A stretch of DNA of 23,802 nt, from positions 1-23,802 of the forward strand of contig JAJDVB010000009.1 in assembly GCA_022826345.1 (NCBI GenBank), read 5' to 3'. The position numbers were made by a program, and so were the translations under genes. Origin of the DNA: Alphaproteobacteria bacterium (GTDB lineage Bacteria; Pseudomonadota; Alphaproteobacteria; UBA828). Numbering within the stretch: position 1 is the stretch's first letter; each line of letters begins with the position of its first letter. This document shows, piece after piece, positions 23,226-23,802 of this stretch. Below the pieces are notes generated by a model. The model saw only the letters and a list, made by a program, of their open reading frames with translations. It was not told the origin of the DNA and searched no databases.

Positions 23226-23257
23226 CGTGGATGGCCGCAACAAGTGCGGCCATGACG
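23226..23257 (-). repeat. REP palindrome 2 (inverted orientation)
   Basis: On the plus strand it starts CGTGGATGGCCGCAACAAG and ends TGCGGCCATGACG: the reverse of the REP type, with stem ATGGCCGCA / TGCGGCCAT, nine pairs. The stem bases differ from REPs 1 and 3 but pairing is kept, so the fold is conserved rather than the sequence. Confidence 0.75.
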
Positions 23258-23300
23258 AGAGGAGATCGGTGCGTGTTCTCTTCGACCTCACTCCCCCCTT

Positions 23301-23330
23301 CGTCATGCGCGGACTTGTTCCGCGCATCCA
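23301..23330 (+). repeat. REP palindrome 3, just upstream of the GIY-YIG gene
   Basis: Same as REP 1 except for one loop base (CTTGTT in place of CTTGAT), with stem ATGCGCGG / CCGCGCAT. It ends 20 bases before the GIY-YIG start and is in the same reading frame. Confidence 0.8.
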
Positions 23331-23349
23331 CGGCTTGCAGCATAGCGAC

Positions 23350-23637
23350 ATGAGCGGAGGCTGGGTCTACATCATGACCAACCGACCCAACGGCACGCTC
23401 TATCTCGGCGTGACCAGCGACATCGCGCGCAGGGCGTGGGAACACCGCGAAGGCCTGGTTGAAGGGTTCACCAAGAGGTACGACCTGACCCGGCTCGTCT
23501 ACGCGGAGCGCCATGATGAGATCGCCACAGCCATCCAGCGGGAGCGGACCTTGAAGCACTGGCCGCGCGCCTGGAAGGTCAGACTCATCCGCAAACAGAA
23601 CCCCGATTGGGACGACCTTTACGAAACCCTGCCGTAG
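23350..23637 (+). CDS. Small GIY-YIG nuclease-domain protein
   Basis: 95 aa, one complete GIY-YIG domain of the UPF0213/YhbQ kind. The first strand is WVYIM (GIY position: V6-Y7-I8), the second LYLG (YIG position: Y18-L19-G20); the catalytic Arg is R27 in SDIARRAWEH, followed by H32, and the metal-binding Glu is E65 in AIQRERTLKHW. It ends NPDWDDLY. All usual catalytic positions are present. Start ATG 23350 fits the family, though the ribosome site is weak; an ATG inside REP 3 (23305) is in frame and would add MRGLVPRIHGLQHSD. The gene is enclosed by REP palindromes pointing inwards (REP 3 before, half REP 4 after). Function of these one-domain proteins is unsettled; DNA cleavage at hairpins is a reasonable guess. 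Confidence 0.88.
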   Translation: MSGGWVYIMTNRPNGTLYLGVTSDIARRAWEHREGLVEGFTKRYDLTRLVYAERHDEIATAIQRERTLKHWPRAWKVRLIRKQNPDWDDLYETLP

Positions 23638-23650
23638 CCTTGCGGGGAGA

Positions 23651-23672
23651 CGTGGATGCCCGGAACGAGTCC
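23651..23672 (-). repeat. REP palindrome 4, truncated by the insertion sequence
   Basis: CGTGGATGCCCGGAACGAGT continues with CC and then stops matching. A full REP would go on with GGGCATGACG to complete the ATGCCCGGA stem. It begins 14 bases after the GIY-YIG stop, in inverted orientation to REP 3. The lost half coincides with the start of the IS. Confidence 0.7.
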
Positions 23673-23705
23673 ACTGCTGTCCGGTTTAGAGGGGTGGACA
23701 AGGTG

Positions 23706-23775
23706 CATGACATTGATTCTATTCGTCTCCGGACGTTTTGCGGCGTTCTGGACACGAACGGAGGTCAATGTCATG
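23706..23775. promoter_or_regulatory. Inverted repeat that includes the transposase start codon
   Basis: CATGACATTGA (23706-23716) and TCAATGTCATG (23765-23775) are perfect 11-base reverse complements, 48 bases apart. The right arm covers the bases from just after the Shine-Dalgarno GGAGG (23760-23764) to the ATG at 23773-23775. A transcript containing both arms could hide the start codon; one starting between the arms could not. Confidence 0.65.
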
Positions 23776-23802
23776 CGGCACCAGAATAGCGTCTTTCATC
23801 AG
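23773..23802 (+). CDS. IS4-family transposase, first 10 codons only
   Basis: ATG 23773 with GGAGG eight bases upstream. The ten residues MRHQNSVFHQ match the usual start of an IS4-type transposase group (M-x-H-x-N-S-V-F-H). The rest is outside the window, so activity cannot be judged. Recognition rests on a short but distinctive N-terminus and on the IS-like end upstream. Confidence 0.6.
   Translation, partial: MRHQNSVFHQ

Larger units (their letters stand above)
23673..23802 (+). mobile_element. Left end of an IS4-family insertion sequence (cut by the window end)
   Basis: The REP match breaks at 23672, and soon after comes CTGTCCGGTTTAGAGGGGTG (from 23677), which looks like an IS terminal repeat. 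About 95 bases later a transposase frame starts with MRHQNSVFHQ, the beginning typical of an IS4-type transposase group. The other end, the terminal repeat partner and the target duplication lie beyond the window, so the exact boundary is uncertain by a few bases. Confidence 0.65.

Overview
The window is GC-rich DNA that looks alphaproteobacterial. The basis is the dense, overlapping operons, the threonine synthase / M16 peptidase gene pair typical of that class, and REP palindromes of the form GTCATGcgcGG...CCgcgCATCCA. No rRNA, tRNA or CRISPR array was seen. Species cannot be named from this sequence alone.

Region 1, about 1-7650, is accessory and looks like part of a plasmid or integrative/mobilizable element. 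It holds a minimal Hsp20 chaperone, a small unknown protein, a CII-like DNA-binding regulator on the minus strand, a coiled-coil single-pass membrane protein, and a full MobF (TrwC/TraI-type) relaxase-helicase of 1074 aa. Tail to tail with the relaxase is a three-gene operon of mutually similar ribbon-helix-helix-like proteins joined by ATGA overlaps. An AT-richer gap (7294-7658) upstream of that operon has a good promoter and inverted repeats, and is the best place to look for oriT. No coupling protein or type IV secretion gene lies in the window.

Region 2, 7659-22116, is chromosome-like and metabolic. It begins with a branched-chain amino-acid type ABC transporter: livG-livF-livH on the minus strand and the binding protein livK divergent on the plus strand. 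The second permease, livM, would be expected next to livH but is absent at the junction with the mobile region. After a strong terminator and a curious four-copy inverted motif come yqgE/algH and a minus-strand operon, thrC - M16 peptidase - tusA - GNAT acetyltransferase, whose genes all overlap. A complete dipeptide/oligopeptide ABC transporter (dppA-B-C-D-F type) runs divergently from thrC.

Region 3, 22117-23802, is again accessory: GC hairpins and a 32-bp tandem repeat, an orphan Mu gp27-like (DUF3486) gene, four REP palindromes arranged around a small GIY-YIG nuclease-domain gene, and the left end of an IS4-type insertion sequence that appears to have cut the fourth REP in half. The IS transposase start codon lies in one arm of an 11-bp perfect inverted repeat. 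The most interesting items are the REP-flanked GIY-YIG gene, the IS in the REP with its start-codon hairpin, the four-copy motif before yqgE, the missing livM at the mobile-element boundary, and the triple RHH operon opposite the MobF relaxase.
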